NCBI GenBank assembly: GCA_032123675.1
Contig: JAQBEX010000128.1
Location: 1 to 30,276, forward strand
Length of the DNA: 30,276 bases
From: Prado023 sp032123675
GTDB taxonomy: Bacteria; Actinomycetota; Actinomycetes; S36-B12; CAIYMF01
Direction: 5' to 3'
A program made the translations under genes and the position numbers. Below the pieces are notes generated by a model. The model had not been told where the DNA came from. It did no database searches and saw only the letters and a list, made by a program, of their open reading frames with translations. Every line of letters begins with the position of its first letter. Within the stretch, counting starts at the first letter, position 1. Shown one piece after another: positions 23,739-30,276 of the stretch.

Positions 23739-24725
23739 ATGACAGCTGATCGATTCGGGGCCATCGCCAACGGGGAGTACACCGCGCTTGCCTCGGTTCG
23801 CGATGACCGGTCCCACAGGCTCGAGCAGTCCTCCTCGGACGTCGATCCGGGCAGCACCCCCGCCGAGCAGCCCCCAGCGGCTGGTGCACCGGCACCCACC
23901 GTCGGGGCGGCGACGACCTCAGCATCGGCGACCTCAGCATCGGCGACCTCAGCATCGGCGTCCGCTCGACTGGGCTGGCGGCCGATCCTGCCCCCGCAGC
24001 ACGGCGCCTGGGCCTTCCTCATCGTGCCGGTCCTGTGCGGTTTCGCAGTCGCTGGGGCCACGCCGGCGGGGTGGTTGTTCCTGGCCGCATGGGTGTGCGC
24101 CTATCCGGTCGGGTACTACCTGGGCCGGGGGCTCACCGCTCGCGTGCGGCGCGGGTCCTGGACCCGATTGGCCCGGCGTGAGCGTGCGCGTGCCCTCCCG
24201 TGGGCCGTCATCACCGGCGCGCTCGGCCTGCCGCTGTTGCTGACCCGGCCCTGGCTGATCGCCGCGGCGTTCCTGCTCGGTGTGCTGTGGGCCCTCGGGC
24301 TGTGGGTGGCTGCCCGCAGGGGGGAGCGCAGCCTTGCCAACGACCTGCTGCTCGTGGCCCAGGCAACGGTTGCCCTGCCGTTGGCCGTGGCGGTTGTCGC
24401 TGGCCCGGCGGCGGTGCTCGGCGACCTGGCTGGGCCGGTCCTGCAGGCGACGCTCATCGTCGCCGGCTACCTTGCGGGGTCAGTGCTGCACGTGAAGTCG
24501 TTGCTGCGCGAGGCCGGCAGGCCGGCGTTCCGTCGGGCGGATATCGCCTGGCACCTCGCCCTGGCGATCGGGGCGGCGGTGGCCAGCGTGTGGTGGCTGG
24601 TCGGACTGGCCCCCGCCCTGGCACGCGCGATCCTGATGCGGCCCGGACTCCGGGCGGGCGTCATCGGTGCTGTGGAGTTGGTGGTAGCCGTCCTCGTGGT
24701 CGTATCCGCGTTCCTCGCGCTCTGA
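23739..24725 (+). CDS. YwiC-like family membrane protein
   Basis: Membrane protein of 328 aa. Residues 1-80 are hydrophilic, Ser/Ala/Pro-rich and include three perfect TSASA repeats. The YwiC hallmark LPPQHGAWAFLIVPVLCG begins near residue 84. About nine hydrophobic helices follow to the C-terminus, with LGRGLTARVRRGSWTRLA, RGERSLANDLLLVAQA and GSVLHVKSLLREAG loops. YwiC in Bacillus is next to anaerobic nitrate genes, but no function is established. It is eight bases after the META gene, so probably the same transcript. ATG 23739 has only a distant GGAG; a later start just before the hallmark is possible because the first 80 residues look non-conserved. Confidence 0.85.
   Translation: MTADRFGAIANGEYTALASVRDDRSHRLEQSSSDVDPGSTPAEQPPAAGAPAPTVGAATTSASATSASATSASASARLGWRPILPPQHGAWAFLIVPVLCGFAVAGATPAGWLFLAAWVCAYPVGYYLGRGLTARVRRGSWTRLARRERARALPWAVITGALGLPLLLTRPWLIAAAFLLGVLWALGLWVAARRGERSLANDLLLVAQATVALPLAVAVVAGPAAVLGDLAGPVLQATLIVAGYLAGSVLHVKSLLREAGRPAFRRADIAWHLALAIGAAVASVWWLVGLAPALARAILMRPGLRAGVIGAVELVVAVLVVVSAFLAL
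23916..23960 (+). repeat. three perfect 15-bp tandem repeats
   Basis: ACCTCAGCATCGGCG occurs three times without mismatch inside the YwiC-like gene, coding for TSASA units. Because the unit is a multiple of three, copy number can change without breaking the frame. Confidence 0.9.
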
Positions 24726-24751
24726 GGCGGGCCCGGTCGGATCGCGGCGGA

Positions 24752-24757
24752 TAGGCT
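24752..24757 (+). promoter_or_regulatory. -10 box TAGGCT for the channel-protease operon
   Basis: TAGGCT lies 30 bases before ATG 24788. Transcription would begin near 24765 and leave a short leader holding GGAGGA. No clear -35 is seen. Confidence 0.5.
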
Positions 24758-24787
24758 GCGGACGATCGGCGTGAGCGGAGGACGCGT

Positions 24788-25438
24788 ATGAGCAGCGGAT
24801 CATCGGACCTGATCCAGGATGCCTCCAGATCACGGTCTGTTTCGCGGCGGGTCCTGGTCGTGACCGCGATCCGCGTCCTGACCATCCTCGGCGTGACCCT
24901 GCTCGCCTATGCCCTGGTCCCGATTGAGGGACGCGACGCCGCGAGGGCAGCCTTCGTGGCTGCTCTGATCGGCATCTCGGCGCTCATGACGATCTTCGCC
25001 AGGCAGATGTCCCGGGTGTCCCGTGCCCGGCATCCGGTGCTTGCCGCGGTGGAGGCACTGTCCCTCGTGTTCGGGTTGTTCACCTGCTTCTTCGCGTTGG
25101 TGTACGTCTCGATGTCGACCGGTGATGTCGCGGCGTTCAGCGAGCCCATCAGCAAGACCGCGGGGATCTACTTCACCATGACGGTCCTGACCACCGTCGG
25201 CTTCGGTGACATCACAGCTGCCAGTGATCTGGCCCGGGTCTTCGTGACCATCCAGATGGTGATGGGCGCGGTGCTCGTGGCTGTTGCGGTCAAGGCCCTG
25301 GCCTTCTCAGCGAAGCACGCAAGGGCGCACCCCCACGAGTCCGGCCCGCCTTCTGAACCATCGACCCCGCGAACGACCGGCTCCGAGTTGGCTGCACCGG
25401 ACCCGAAGGGTGGGGCCGTGAGCCCGCCGGGGGGCTGA
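24788..25438 (+). CDS. potassium channel family protein (ion transport 2 type)
   Basis: Membrane protein of 216 aa with helices at about 22-44, 53-70, 86-108 and 150-172. Between the last two lies the pore loop with TVGFGD (136-141), the K+ selectivity filter, preceded by YFTMTVLT as pore helix. It therefore has an Ion_trans_2-type pore after two extra helices, and would form tetramers conducting K+. The C-terminal 45 residues are Pro/Ser-rich with no RCK domain. ATG 24788 has GGAGGA six bases upstream. The stop is one base before the GTG of the CPBP protease gene, so the two are one operon. Gating signal unknown. Confidence 0.85.
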   Translation: MSSGSSDLIQDASRSRSVSRRVLVVTAIRVLTILGVTLLAYALVPIEGRDAARAAFVAALIGISALMTIFARQMSRVSRARHPVLAAVEALSLVFGLFTCFFALVYVSMSTGDVAAFSEPISKTAGIYFTMTVLTTVGFGDITAASDLARVFVTIQMVMGAVLVAVAVKALAFSAKHARAHPHESGPPSEPSTPRTTGSELAAPDPKGGAVSPPGG

Positions 25439-25439
25439 G

Positions 25440-26225
25440 GTGACCTTCGCCCTGCTGTTGGTGATGATGCTCGCTGCCAGCGTCACGACCTTCCACGTGA
25501 GTCGGCGGTGGTACGTGCCGTTGGCGGTGGCCTGGACGCTGGCCTTCCTGGCATTCGGCTCGTTGGTCGCGGATCTGTCGTTGTCCGAGATGGCGCTGAC
25601 CAACTGGCTCACGGGACTGTTCTGGGCGTTGGGGTGCGTCGGGGTGGTGACCGTCGCGATGGCGGTCGGGGTGGCGGTCCCCAGGCTTCATCCACTGTTC
25701 GCCGACGAGCGCATCGTGAACACCAGCGGCGCCGAGGTGGCGCACAAGTCGTTGATCGAAGTGCCACTGGGCACGGTCCTGCTCGAGGAGATCGTCTTCC
25801 GCTCCGTCCTGCTCGGCATGGTCACCAGCATGTTCGGCACGGTTGCAGGCGTCCTGGGCTCCTCGTTCCTCTTCGGTCTCTGGCACATCCTGCCCGCCCT
25901 GGAGATGCACGGCTCGCACTCGTTGACCAGCCAGCTGGGATCGGGATGGCGGGCGAAGCTGGCCACCGTGGCCGTGACGATCCTGGCGACCGGCGGCGCC
26001 GGCCTCGTGTTCGCGATGCTGGTCGTCCTCAGCGGCAGCGTGCTGGCCCCAATGGGGCTGCACTGGGCCACGAACGGGCCCGGGTCGATCGCGGCCTGGC
26101 TGGTCGGGCGTCGGCAGGCGCGCAGCGCTGCGCGGGCGGCTGCCGAGGAGTCGGGTGCCGAGGAGTCGGGTGCCGAGCCAGCTGATGAACAGCCCGAGGA
26201 TCGCGGCGAGTCCGACCCGGCCTAG
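25440..26225 (+). CDS. CPBP family intramembrane metalloprotease
   Basis: Membrane protein of 261 aa. The three CPBP (Abi/Rce1) motifs are complete: EEIVFR with Glu116, Glu117 and Arg121, FGLWH with Phe145 and His149, and HWATN with His208 and Asn212. About seven helices surround them. Relatives process prenylated proteins, bacteriocins or anti-sigma factors within the membrane. The last 40 residues are hydrophilic and hold two direct 15-base repeats coding EESGA. GTG 25440 is one base after the channel stop; upstream G-rich sequence may serve for ribosome binding or coupling. The stop shares the palindrome CTAG with the stop of the convergent MarR gene. Confidence 0.87.
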   Translation: MTFALLLVMMLAASVTTFHVSRRWYVPLAVAWTLAFLAFGSLVADLSLSEMALTNWLTGLFWALGCVGVVTVAMAVGVAVPRLHPLFADERIVNTSGAEVAHKSLIEVPLGTVLLEEIVFRSVLLGMVTSMFGTVAGVLGSSFLFGLWHILPALEMHGSHSLTSQLGSGWRAKLATVAVTILATGGAGLVFAMLVVLSGSVLAPMGLHWATNGPGSIAAWLVGRRQARSAARAAAEESGAEESGAEPADEQPEDRGESDPA

Positions 26226-26677
26226 GTGCTGGGGCGCAGGGCCTCGGCGACCTTGATGCAGGCCGTGCCGAAGGCCTCGAACTCCTCGGGCGTGAGCTGG
26301 TCGAGGAGGTTCCGGCGCACGCTCTCCACATGGTCGGGGGCGGCGGCGACGATCGTGTCCCAGCCCTGCTCCGTCAGGACCGCGAACATCCCGCGACCGT
26401 CCTGCTCGCACACCTCGCGGGTGACCAGCCCGGCCTTGGTCATCCGGTCGATCTGGTGCGACAACCGGCTGCGCGAGAGCTGGACACGGTCGGCCAATGT
26501 GCTCATCCGCATCCGTCGCTTGGGGCTCTCGGAGAGCTCGACGAGGATCTGGTAGTCGGTACCGGTCAGTCCGTGGGACTCCTGCAGGTCACGGTTGAGG
26601 CGGTCGGGGAGCAGCATGCTGGCTGCGATCCAGCCACGCCAGAGCGTCTGCTCCTCATCGGTCAGCCAGCGAGTCAT
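26222..26677 (-). CDS. MarR family transcriptional regulator
   Basis: DNA-binding regulator of 151 aa. The winged helix is at about residues 35-105: LTGTDYQILVELSES, then MRMSTLADRVQLSRSRLSHQIDRMTKAGLV (recognition helix SRSRLSHQIDRM) and the wing VTREVCEQDGRGMFAVLTEQG, with the DGR motif of MarR proteins. N- and C-terminal helices would form the dimer. I start at ATG 26677 because a TACCAT box ends seven bases before it; the in-frame ATG at 26686 overlaps that box. A palindrome just upstream may be its own operator. The nearest possible targets are itself and, in the same direction downstream, no gene; the convergent neighbour is the CPBP protease. Confidence 0.9.
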   Translation of the reverse strand: MTRWLTDEEQTLWRGWIAASMLLPDRLNRDLQESHGLTGTDYQILVELSESPKRRMRMSTLADRVQLSRSRLSHQIDRMTKAGLVTREVCEQDGRGMFAVLTEQGWDTIVAAAPDHVESVRRNLLDQLTPEEFEAFGTACIKVAEALRPST

Positions 26678-26684
26678 GCCCCCC

Positions 26685-26713
26685 ATGGTACCCGGCAGTT
26701 GAATGCTGAACTG
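26685..26713 (-). promoter_or_regulatory. -10 box TACCAT and MarR-type operator
   Basis: TACCAT (26685-26690, minus strand) is seven bases before ATG 26677. Directly upstream CAGTT-GAATGCTG-AACTG (26696-26713) is an inverted repeat of the TTGAA/TTCAA style bound by MarR proteins. It lies over the promoter spacer, as expected of an autorepressor site. Confidence 0.5.
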
Positions 26714-26728
26714 GGACGAAGGTCCTGA

Positions 26729-27595
26729 TCAGGGCAGCGTCAGGATCTCCGCGCCGTCCTCGGTGACGAGCAGGGTGTGCTCGAACTGTGCAGTCCAACT
26801 GCCATCGGCGGTCACGGCCGTCCAGCCGTCGGACCACATCCGGAAGTCGTAGGTGCCGAGCGTGAGCATCGGCTCGATGGTGAAGGTCATCCCGGGCAGC
26901 ATCACGGTGTCGGCCTGCGGATCGTCGAAGTGCGGAATGACCAGGCCCGTGTGGAACGACGTGCCGATCCCATGGCCGGTGAAGTCACGCACCACTCCGT
27001 AGCCGAATCGCTTCGCGTAGGACTCGATGACCCGGCCGATCACGTTGATGGGCCGACCGGGGCGCACAGCCTTGATGGAGCGCAGCGTGGCCTCCTTGGT
27101 GCGCTCCACGAGCAGCCGCACCTCCTCGTCGACCTCGCCAACGAGGAACGTGGCGTTGGTGTCGCCATGCACCCCACCCACGAAGCCCGTGATGTCGATG
27201 TTGCAGATGTCGCCCTCCTGCAGCACCGTGTCATCGGGGATGCCGTGGCAGATCACCTCGTTGAGGCTGCTGCACAACGATTTGGGGAAGCCCCGGTAGC
27301 CGAGGGTGGACGGGTAGGCGCCGTGGTCGCAGAGGAACTCGTGGCCGATCCGGTCGAGGTCGTCGGTGCGCACGCCGGGTGCGACCGCGCGACCGACCTC
27401 GGCCAGGGCCTGGGCCGCCAGCCGGCCTGCGACCCGCATGGCTTCGATCGTCTCGGGGTCCTTGACCTCGGACCCCGTGTACGGCGCGGGGCGGGGCTGG
27501 TCGACGTACTCGGGGCGCTCGATGCTGGCCGGGACCTTGCGGCGGGCAGAGATCCGGCCGGCCGTCAGCGGCGCGCGGGTGGGGGCGGTCGGCAT
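26729..27595 (-). CDS. map: methionine aminopeptidase type I
   Basis: Dinuclear metal enzyme of 288 aa that removes the initiator Met from new proteins. Metal ligands are Asp134, Asp145, His208, Glu241 and Glu272, each exactly 37 residues beyond the Escherichia coli positions; His117 (CHGIP) is the catalytic histidine. The first 40 residues are an extension with a proline-rich QPRPAPY, like the extended MetAP1c of mycobacteria, thought to aid ribosome contact. ATG 27595 follows a TACCCT box by six bases, a leaderless layout; the longer open frame to 27874 overlaps the divergent small gene and is Arg/Pro-rich. The active-site row CSSLNEVICHGIP and GHGIGTSFH are fully conserved. Confidence 0.95.
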   Translation of the reverse strand: MPTAPTRAPLTAGRISARRKVPASIERPEYVDQPRPAPYTGSEVKDPETIEAMRVAGRLAAQALAEVGRAVAPGVRTDDLDRIGHEFLCDHGAYPSTLGYRGFPKSLCSSLNEVICHGIPDDTVLQEGDICNIDITGFVGGVHGDTNATFLVGEVDEEVRLLVERTKEATLRSIKAVRPGRPINVIGRVIESYAKRFGYGVVRDFTGHGIGTSFHTGLVIPHFDDPQADTVMLPGMTFTIEPMLTLGTYDFRMWSDGWTAVTADGSWTAQFEHTLLVTEDGAEILTLP

Positions 27596-27601
27596 GTGCC
27601 A

Positions 27602-27607
27602 AGGGTA
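27602..27607 (-). promoter_or_regulatory. -10 box TACCCT, leaderless type, for map
   Basis: TACCCT on the minus strand ends six bases before ATG 27595. No ribosome binding site or clear -35 is seen. Confidence 0.45.
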
Positions 27608-27633
27608 CGCAGGACACGGCCTTCGTGCGCCGG

Positions 27634-27639
27634 TAGCGT
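27634..27639 (+). promoter_or_regulatory. possible -10 box TAGCGT for the small protein gene
   Basis: TAGCGT fits TANNNT and would give a leader of about 27 bases with GAGGAGGATC before GTG 27673. It faces away from the map promoter within a 77-base divergent gap. Confidence 0.35.
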
Positions 27640-27672
27640 CGATGCTGCGTCGGACTCTCTGAGGAGGATCTC

Positions 27673-27855
27673 GTGTCCTACTGGTACTGCCTGAGCCACA
27701 ACGTCGTGGAGCCCGATGAGGGTTGCGCCCACGCTGAGCGGCTGGGCCCATACCGCGACCGGGCGGCGGCCCAGGATGCGCTCGAGCGGGCCCACCGTCG
27801 CTCCGAGGACTGGGACCACGACGTCCGCTGGAACGACGCCGATCTCGAGGACTGA
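27673..27855 (+). CDS. conserved 60-aa actinobacterial protein beside map
   Basis: Small acidic soluble protein of 60 aa: an aromatic start (SYWYCLSHNVVEP), a Gly-Cys turn, RLGPYRDRAAAQDALE and a Trp/Asp/Glu-rich end. The pattern CLxHxxVE...RLGPY...A..AL is one I recognise from short actinobacterial proteins, some of which are wrongly annotated as methionine aminopeptidase because of their position. Two Cys and one His near the N-terminus could bind a metal, by inference. GTG 27673 has GAGGAGG about six bases upstream. It is divergent from map and convergent with panB. Function unknown. Confidence 0.8.
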   Translation: MSYWYCLSHNVVEPDEGCAHAERLGPYRDRAAAQDALERAHRRSEDWDHDVRWNDADLED

Positions 27856-27910
27856 CCGGGTCAGAGGTGGTCACCGGGAGGCGGGCAAGTTGCGCCTGCG
27901 GCGGCCCGGG

Positions 27911-28774
27911 TCAGCTGTACTGGTGCTCCGGCCCCGGGTAGGTGCCGGTCACGACCTCATCGGCCCATTCCTGCACGGCGCCGGTGAGCACCGATCCGAG
28001 GTCGGCGTAGCGCTTGACGAACTTCGGTGCCCGGCCCGGTGTGAGCCCGGCCATGTCCTGCCAGACGAGCACCTGCGCATCAGTCGTGGGGCCCGCGCCG
28101 ATCCCGATGGTCGGGATCGACACGCTCTGGGTCACCCGCTCGGCCAACTCGCCGGGGACCACCTCGAGCACGATGGCGAATGCGCCGGCAGCCTCCATGG
28201 ACTTGGCGTCCTGCATCAGGATCTCACCGTCCTCGCCACGGCCCTGCACCCGGTATCCACCGAGCTGGTTGACCGACTGCGGGGTCAGGCCCAGGTGCGC
28301 CATCACGGGGATGCCCGCACCGACCAGCGCCTCGACCTGGGGCAGCACCCGAGCGCCGCCCTCGAGCTTCACGGCCTGGACGCCAGCCTCCTTCATGAAC
28401 CGAGATGCCGTGTCCAGCGCCTGCTGCGGGGATCCCTGGTAGGAGCCGAACGGGAGGTCACCGACGATCAGGGCACGACGGGAGCCGCGGACGACGGCCG
28501 CGGCAAGCGGGAGCAGGTCGTCGACGGTCACGGGCACGGTCGAGTCGTAGCCGTAGACGACCATGGCCGCGGAGTCCCCGACCAGCATGACCGGGATGCC
28601 CGCCTCGTCGAAGATACGCGCCGTCAGGGCGTCGTACGCGGTGATCATCGGCCACTTCTCACCGCGGGCCTTGGCGGCGATGAGTTCGCGCGTGGTGACG
28701 CGACGACCGGTGGTGGCGCCGCCATAGAGGGTCGGGGTCTGATCAGGTGTGCCGGCTGCGGCGGGCATGCTCAT
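27911..28774 (-). CDS. panB: 3-methyl-2-oxobutanoate hydroxymethyltransferase
   Basis: First enzyme of pantothenate synthesis, 287 aa: it adds a hydroxymethyl group from methylenetetrahydrofolate to 2-oxoisovalerate, giving ketopantoate. Mg ligands Asp67 (VGDSAAM) and Asp106 (VGDLPFGSY), Glu138 (VKLEGG) and the catalytic Glu204 (VLEVVP) are in place; AHLGLTPQSVNQLGGYRVQG and IGIGAGP are further family segments. The first 25 residues are a low-complexity extension before the TIM barrel. ATG 28774 has GGAGA seven bases upstream; ATG 28789 is also in frame but lacks one. It is close to map, as in other actinobacteria. No panC or panD is in the window. Confidence 0.95.
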   Translation of the reverse strand: MSMPAAAGTPDQTPTLYGGATTGRRVTTRELIAAKARGEKWPMITAYDALTARIFDEAGIPVMLVGDSAAMVVYGYDSTVPVTVDDLLPLAAAVVRGSRRALIVGDLPFGSYQGSPQQALDTASRFMKEAGVQAVKLEGGARVLPQVEALVGAGIPVMAHLGLTPQSVNQLGGYRVQGRGEDGEILMQDAKSMEAAGAFAIVLEVVPGELAERVTQSVSIPTIGIGAGPTTDAQVLVWQDMAGLTPGRAPKFVKRYADLGSVLTGAVQEWADEVVTGTYPGPEHQYS

Positions 28775-28887
28775 GTGGATCTCTCCCATCTCGAGGCTCG
28801 CGCTCGGAGTCCCCGGACGACCTCAATGGTGGCATGTCGTGGTCTGAGTTGCCATAGCAGACGTACCCGGCCAGCCGCGGCGGCAAA

Positions 28888-28925
28888 CCCCGATCGGGGC
28901 TCGTGGGCGAAGGGCGCCCTCGCCC
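28888..28925 (-). terminator. possible hairpins after the BrkB/YihY gene
   Basis: Two GC-rich inverted repeats follow the stop at 28951 in the minus direction: 28905-28925 (six pairs, one mismatch, short loop) and the perfect CCCCGATCGGGG at 28888-28899, after which the transcript reads TTTGCC. The T-run is short, so this is only a weak intrinsic terminator. Confidence 0.35.
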
Positions 28926-28950
28926 GGCCGGGCGGAGTTGGCGGCGTGCG

Positions 28951-30192
28951 TCAGCGGTTCTCGGGTTCCTCGGGGGCGGCGGGGTCCGGCTCGCCCGCCG
29001 GCTTGTGCGGTCCGATGATGACCGAGGGATCGCGTCCTTCCACGTAGTAGTCCATCAGCACGGTGTCCGGATCGTCGAGCAGGTAGGGCGGCGGGGAGTC
29101 CACGAACTCGAAGCGGTCCTCGTCGAACTCCGGTCCGAGCTCGCGGCTGAAGCGGTCACTCAGGACGCCGAAGTAGGTGACCACGCGCTGCTCGGGCATC
29201 CGTTCCTCGACCGGGGCCAGGATCGCGTAGGTCTTGCGGTCGGCGTGGGACAGCCAGTCCGGGAACAGGCCCCGCGGCCAGAGGCGCCAGGCTCGCACGG
29301 CGTTGATCTCCGCGGTGAGGATGAACAGCACTGCCGTCAGGTAGAACAGCGTGAGCAGGGCGATCACCGAGCCCAGGGCCCCGTAGACCGCGTTGGAGTC
29401 CGCCACGAGGCGGCTGAAGAAGTCACTGAGGAACGGGATCACGATCGCGGTGACCACGAGGAATGCCAGCGTGCCGGGCCAGACCTGCCAATAGGTGAGC
29501 TTGCGTCCGCACAGGACCCAGTAGGACACCAGGATCACCCCGAACAGCACGGCCGCGGACCCAGCCAGCACGGCGACGCGTGTCGCGGTGTCGTGGTTCG
29601 AGGCCACCCCCGACCACGTGGCGATCAGGGCGTAGCCGATCAGGCCCGCGTACAGCAGCAGCGTCATCCCCAGGGCCCGGCCCTGGCGTGGGAAGAAGCC
29701 AGGGCGGATCCGCCAGGGGACCGCCCAGATCTGGTTGAACGCGTACTGCGCCGACTCCGTCACGCCCAAGCCTGCATAGAGCACTCCCAGCACACCGATG
29801 ACCAGCGCCCAGTTGTTGGCCGGAACGGCTGCGATCGTCTCCCCCACCTGCGCCTCAAGCTCGGGGAAGGCCCCGAAGATGGCGTTGACCATGTCTGCGC
29901 GCAGCTCGGGCCTGTCGTCGAGCAGGTTGGCGAGGATCACGACGAACACGAGCATCAACGGGGCGATCGAGAACAGTGCGTAGTACGCGAGCTGGGCGGC
30001 AGCCCGGCCTCCGGAATCGTCGGCGTACTTGCGGTAGACCCCCCACGGGAAGGCGATGACCGCGTGGCGCTGCTGCCACAGGTCCACATTCCGACCGAAG
30101 GCCCGGCCCCGGTACTCGATGGTCCGGTCATGGCCCTTGAGGCGATCGCTGCCGCCCGGCTCGCCCGGCTCGGCGTCGACTGGCGCACTCAT
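28951..30192 (-). CDS. YihY/BrkB family inner-membrane protein
   Basis: Membrane protein of 413 aa of the UPF0761 (BrkB) family. The conserved start of the domain is AAAQLAYYALFSIAPLMLVFVVIL (residues 64-87). About six helices follow, with NNWALVIGVLGVLYAGLGVTESAQYAFNQIW (outline), RQGRALGMTLLLYAG, TYWQVWPGTLAFLVVTAIVIPFLSDFF and the YGALGSVIALLTLFYLTAVLFILTAEINA region, a family hallmark. The cytoplasmic C-terminal tail of about 100 residues is acidic and Pro-rich. The family was once called RNase BN by mistake and has no settled function. ATG 30192 overlaps the stop of the preceding gene by ATGA, so it is the second gene of an operon. Confidence 0.88.
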   Translation of the reverse strand: MSAPVDAEPGEPGGSDRLKGHDRTIEYRGRAFGRNVDLWQQRHAVIAFPWGVYRKYADDSGGRAAAQLAYYALFSIAPLMLVFVVILANLLDDRPELRADMVNAIFGAFPELEAQVGETIAAVPANNWALVIGVLGVLYAGLGVTESAQYAFNQIWAVPWRIRPGFFPRQGRALGMTLLLYAGLIGYALIATWSGVASNHDTATRVAVLAGSAAVLFGVILVSYWVLCGRKLTYWQVWPGTLAFLVVTAIVIPFLSDFFSRLVADSNAVYGALGSVIALLTLFYLTAVLFILTAEINAVRAWRLWPRGLFPDWLSHADRKTYAILAPVEERMPEQRVVTYFGVLSDRFSRELGPEFDEDRFEFVDSPPPYLLDDPDTVLMDYYVEGRDPSVIIGPHKPAGEPDPAAPEEPENR

Positions 30193-30276
30193 GTGGCCGG
30201 AAGCTCTGCAGGCTCCCCACCCCGCTTGCGCCAGCGTGACAGCGCCCAGAAGCCGAAGGGCATCGGGATGATCATC
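30189..30276 (-). CDS. 3' end of an upstream gene, truncated by the window edge
   Basis: Reading the minus strand from the window edge gives an open frame ending in PFGFWALSRWRKRGGEPAELPAT and a TGA at 30189-30191 that overlaps the BrkB/YihY start by ATGA. The hydrophobic-then-basic end (IIPMPFGFWALSRWRKR) suggests a last membrane helix and a short cytoplasmic tail. Only about 29 codons are visible, so the family cannot be named. Confidence 0.6.
   Translation of the reverse strand, partial: MIIPMPFGFWALSRWRKRGGEPAELPAT

Noticed and set aside
27596..27874. N-terminal extension of methionine aminopeptidase
   Set aside because: Arg/Pro-rich, antisense to the small 60-aa gene, and upstream of a leaderless-type promoter box.
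1..30276. tRNA, rRNA, CRISPR, insertion sequence, prophage or riboswitch
   Set aside because: I looked for T-loop-like GGTTCGA segments, regularly spaced repeats, transposase and integrase motifs and leader structures on both strands and found none that hold up.

Overview
The window is one continuous stretch of chromosome from a high-GC actinobacterium (phylum Actinomycetota, probably class Actinomycetes). The grounds are the very GC-rich third positions, frequent GTG starts, ATGA/GTGA start-stop overlaps, several TANNNT -10 boxes lying only 6-8 nt before a start codon (leaderless transcripts), and a typical actinobacterial gene set: methionine aminopeptidase with a proline-rich N-terminal extension beside a 60-aa conserved small protein, panB, a BrkB/YihY protein, a YwiC-like protein and a GCS2-type glutamate-cysteine ligase. 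I see no rRNA, tRNA, CRISPR array, insertion sequence or phage gene. No stretch longer than about 210 bases lacks a gene.

Layout. 1-219: non-coding GC-rich minisatellite running into the 3' end of an alpha/beta-hydrolase gene. 206-4532 (minus): three-gene ABC-2/NatAB-type exporter (ATPase, permease, permease, joined by ATGA overlaps), then the alpha/beta hydrolase. 4732-7062: FAD-dependent D-amino-acid-dehydrogenase-like enzyme, DoxX-family membrane protein, isochorismatase-like cysteine hydrolase. 7238-10365 (minus): MacB/LolCDE-type ATPase plus a large FtsX-type permease. 10472-11608 (minus): secreted, proline-rich, GH25-like protein. 11673-15832 (plus): DUF255/YyaL thioredoxin-fold protein, DUF2231 membrane protein, and an unusual winged-helix plus Cys-rich plus two-[4Fe-4S] protein. 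15803-17151 (minus): a thioredoxin-DsbD-like membrane reductase broken by one frameshift. 17228-19191: small LapA-like membrane protein divergent from a glutamate-cysteine ligase, with repeated GTGCC inverted repeats between them.

19329-21518 (plus): a tightly overlapped trio of ceramidase-like (CREST) membrane hydrolase, PlsC-type acyltransferase and a PLDc_N-like membrane protein. 21550-23259 (minus): cysK-cysE, the two last steps of cysteine synthesis. 23365-24725 (plus): META/HslJ-domain protein and YwiC-like membrane protein. 24788-26225 (plus): a K+-channel-type protein and a CPBP intramembrane protease one base apart. 26222-27595 (minus): MarR regulator and methionine aminopeptidase, each with a leaderless-type promoter. 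27673-27855: conserved small protein. 27911-30276 (minus): panB, BrkB/YihY and the 3' end of another gene.

Gene cooperation. Most of the window is ordinary housekeeping. Two themes stand out. One is thiol and iron-sulfur redox genes from about 11.7 to 23.3 kb (CHWC protein, Fe-S protein, CPHC-DsbD protein, glutamate-cysteine ligase, CysK/CysE). The other is a lipid module in which a predicted acyl-lipid hydrolase overlaps an acyltransferase. Both groupings are inferences from gene order. The best candidates for something undescribed are the lipid trio, the Fe-S protein and the GTGCC repeat region.
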